Source of the DNA: Alphaproteobacteria bacterium GWC2_42_16
GTDB taxonomy: Bacteria; Pseudomonadota; Alphaproteobacteria; UBA9655
DNA: 32,768 nt
Assembly (NCBI GenBank): GCA_001767835.1
Contig: MEMA01000009.1
Span: 1-32,768 of the forward strand
Reading direction: 5' to 3'
Shown here: piece after piece, positions 32,721 to 32,768 of the stretch
Position numbering within the stretch: the stretch's first letter is position 1
How the letters are laid out: each line of letters opens with the position of its first letter
Made by a program: the position numbers and the translations under genes
The notes under the pieces: model-generated
Databases searched by the model: none
Told to the model about the DNA's origin: nothing
The model's input: the letters and a program-made list of their open reading frames with translations, nothing else

Positions 32721-32768
32721 GCGCCCCTAACCCTTTGATTTTGCATGATATAAAGACATTGAACACAA
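32691..32768. repeat. 78-bp perfect direct repeat, right copy (runs to window end)
   Basis: Same sequence and orientation as 31383-31460, at an offset of 1308 bp. No mismatch occurs up to the last base, so the match probably continues beyond the window. Confidence 0.97.

Overview
The window looks like chromosome of an alphaproteobacterium with moderate-to-low GC and an intracellular or host-associated lifestyle. The housekeeping set is alphaproteobacterial: an ATP12-type F1-ATPase assembly chaperone, frataxin/CyaY, hflK-hflC-degP, SCO1, a gatC-gatA-gatB operon, an Mrp-type Fe-S carrier and acetoacetyl-CoA synthetase. It is mixed with type VI secretion baseplate genes, two kinds of autotransporter, several exported proteins of unknown role, serine-rich low complexity and dispersed REP-like repeats. 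A member of the Holosporales or a relative is my inference; no rRNA or other marker is present to prove it. No tRNA, rRNA, CRISPR array, prophage or classical insertion sequence was found.

Layout. 1-1807 (minus, cut by the left edge): an inverse autotransporter whose exported part is a long Lys/Glu-rich coiled-coil repeat. 1946-4770 (minus): tssF-tssG alone, without other T6SS genes. 4893-7829 (plus): a YdcF/ElyC-like membrane protein, CyaY and an ABC-B exporter. 7815-10457 (minus): ATP12, a decayed Rpn-type nuclease and an RluC-type pseudouridine synthase. 10482-11195 (plus): a methyltransferase that seems to have lost its SAM motif I. 11173-11463 (minus): SemiSWEET. 11565-14120 (minus): an unrecognised 851-aa exported protein with an internal repeat, closed by a clear terminator. 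14282-15322 (minus): Mrp. 15399-18853 (plus): the hflK-hflC-degP operon. 18908-19654 (plus): a CofE-like ligase. 19661-20299 (minus): SCO1. 20444-21934 (plus): an exported amine oxidase-like flavoprotein with a (TCTTCTTCG)5 minisatellite. 22032-22534: four REP-like repeats, two of them bracketing a small GIY-YIG nuclease gene. 22587-25860 (minus): gatCAB. 26016-30353 (plus): a classical autotransporter and acetoacetyl-CoA synthetase. 30472-30581: two more REP-like repeats. 30612-31412 (minus): an exported GNAT-like protein. 31604-32620 (plus): an exported class 3 lipase. 32691-32768: an exact copy of the sequence at 31383-31460.

How parts work together. HflK/HflC and DegP form an inner-membrane/periplasmic protein quality-control operon that fits the heavy envelope traffic. 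GatCAB provides Gln-tRNA and/or Asn-tRNA by transamidation. CyaY and Mrp serve Fe-S assembly, and SCO1 and ATP12 serve respiratory-chain assembly.

Most unusual: (1) a GIY-YIG gene bracketed by inverted REP-like repeats, one of which supplies its stop codon; (2) a 78-bp perfect direct repeat that predicts a tandem duplication of the lipase gene continuing past the right edge; (3) the 851-aa exported repeat protein; (4) the coiled-coil inverse autotransporter; (5) two enzymes with lost key motifs (Rpn nuclease, methyltransferase).
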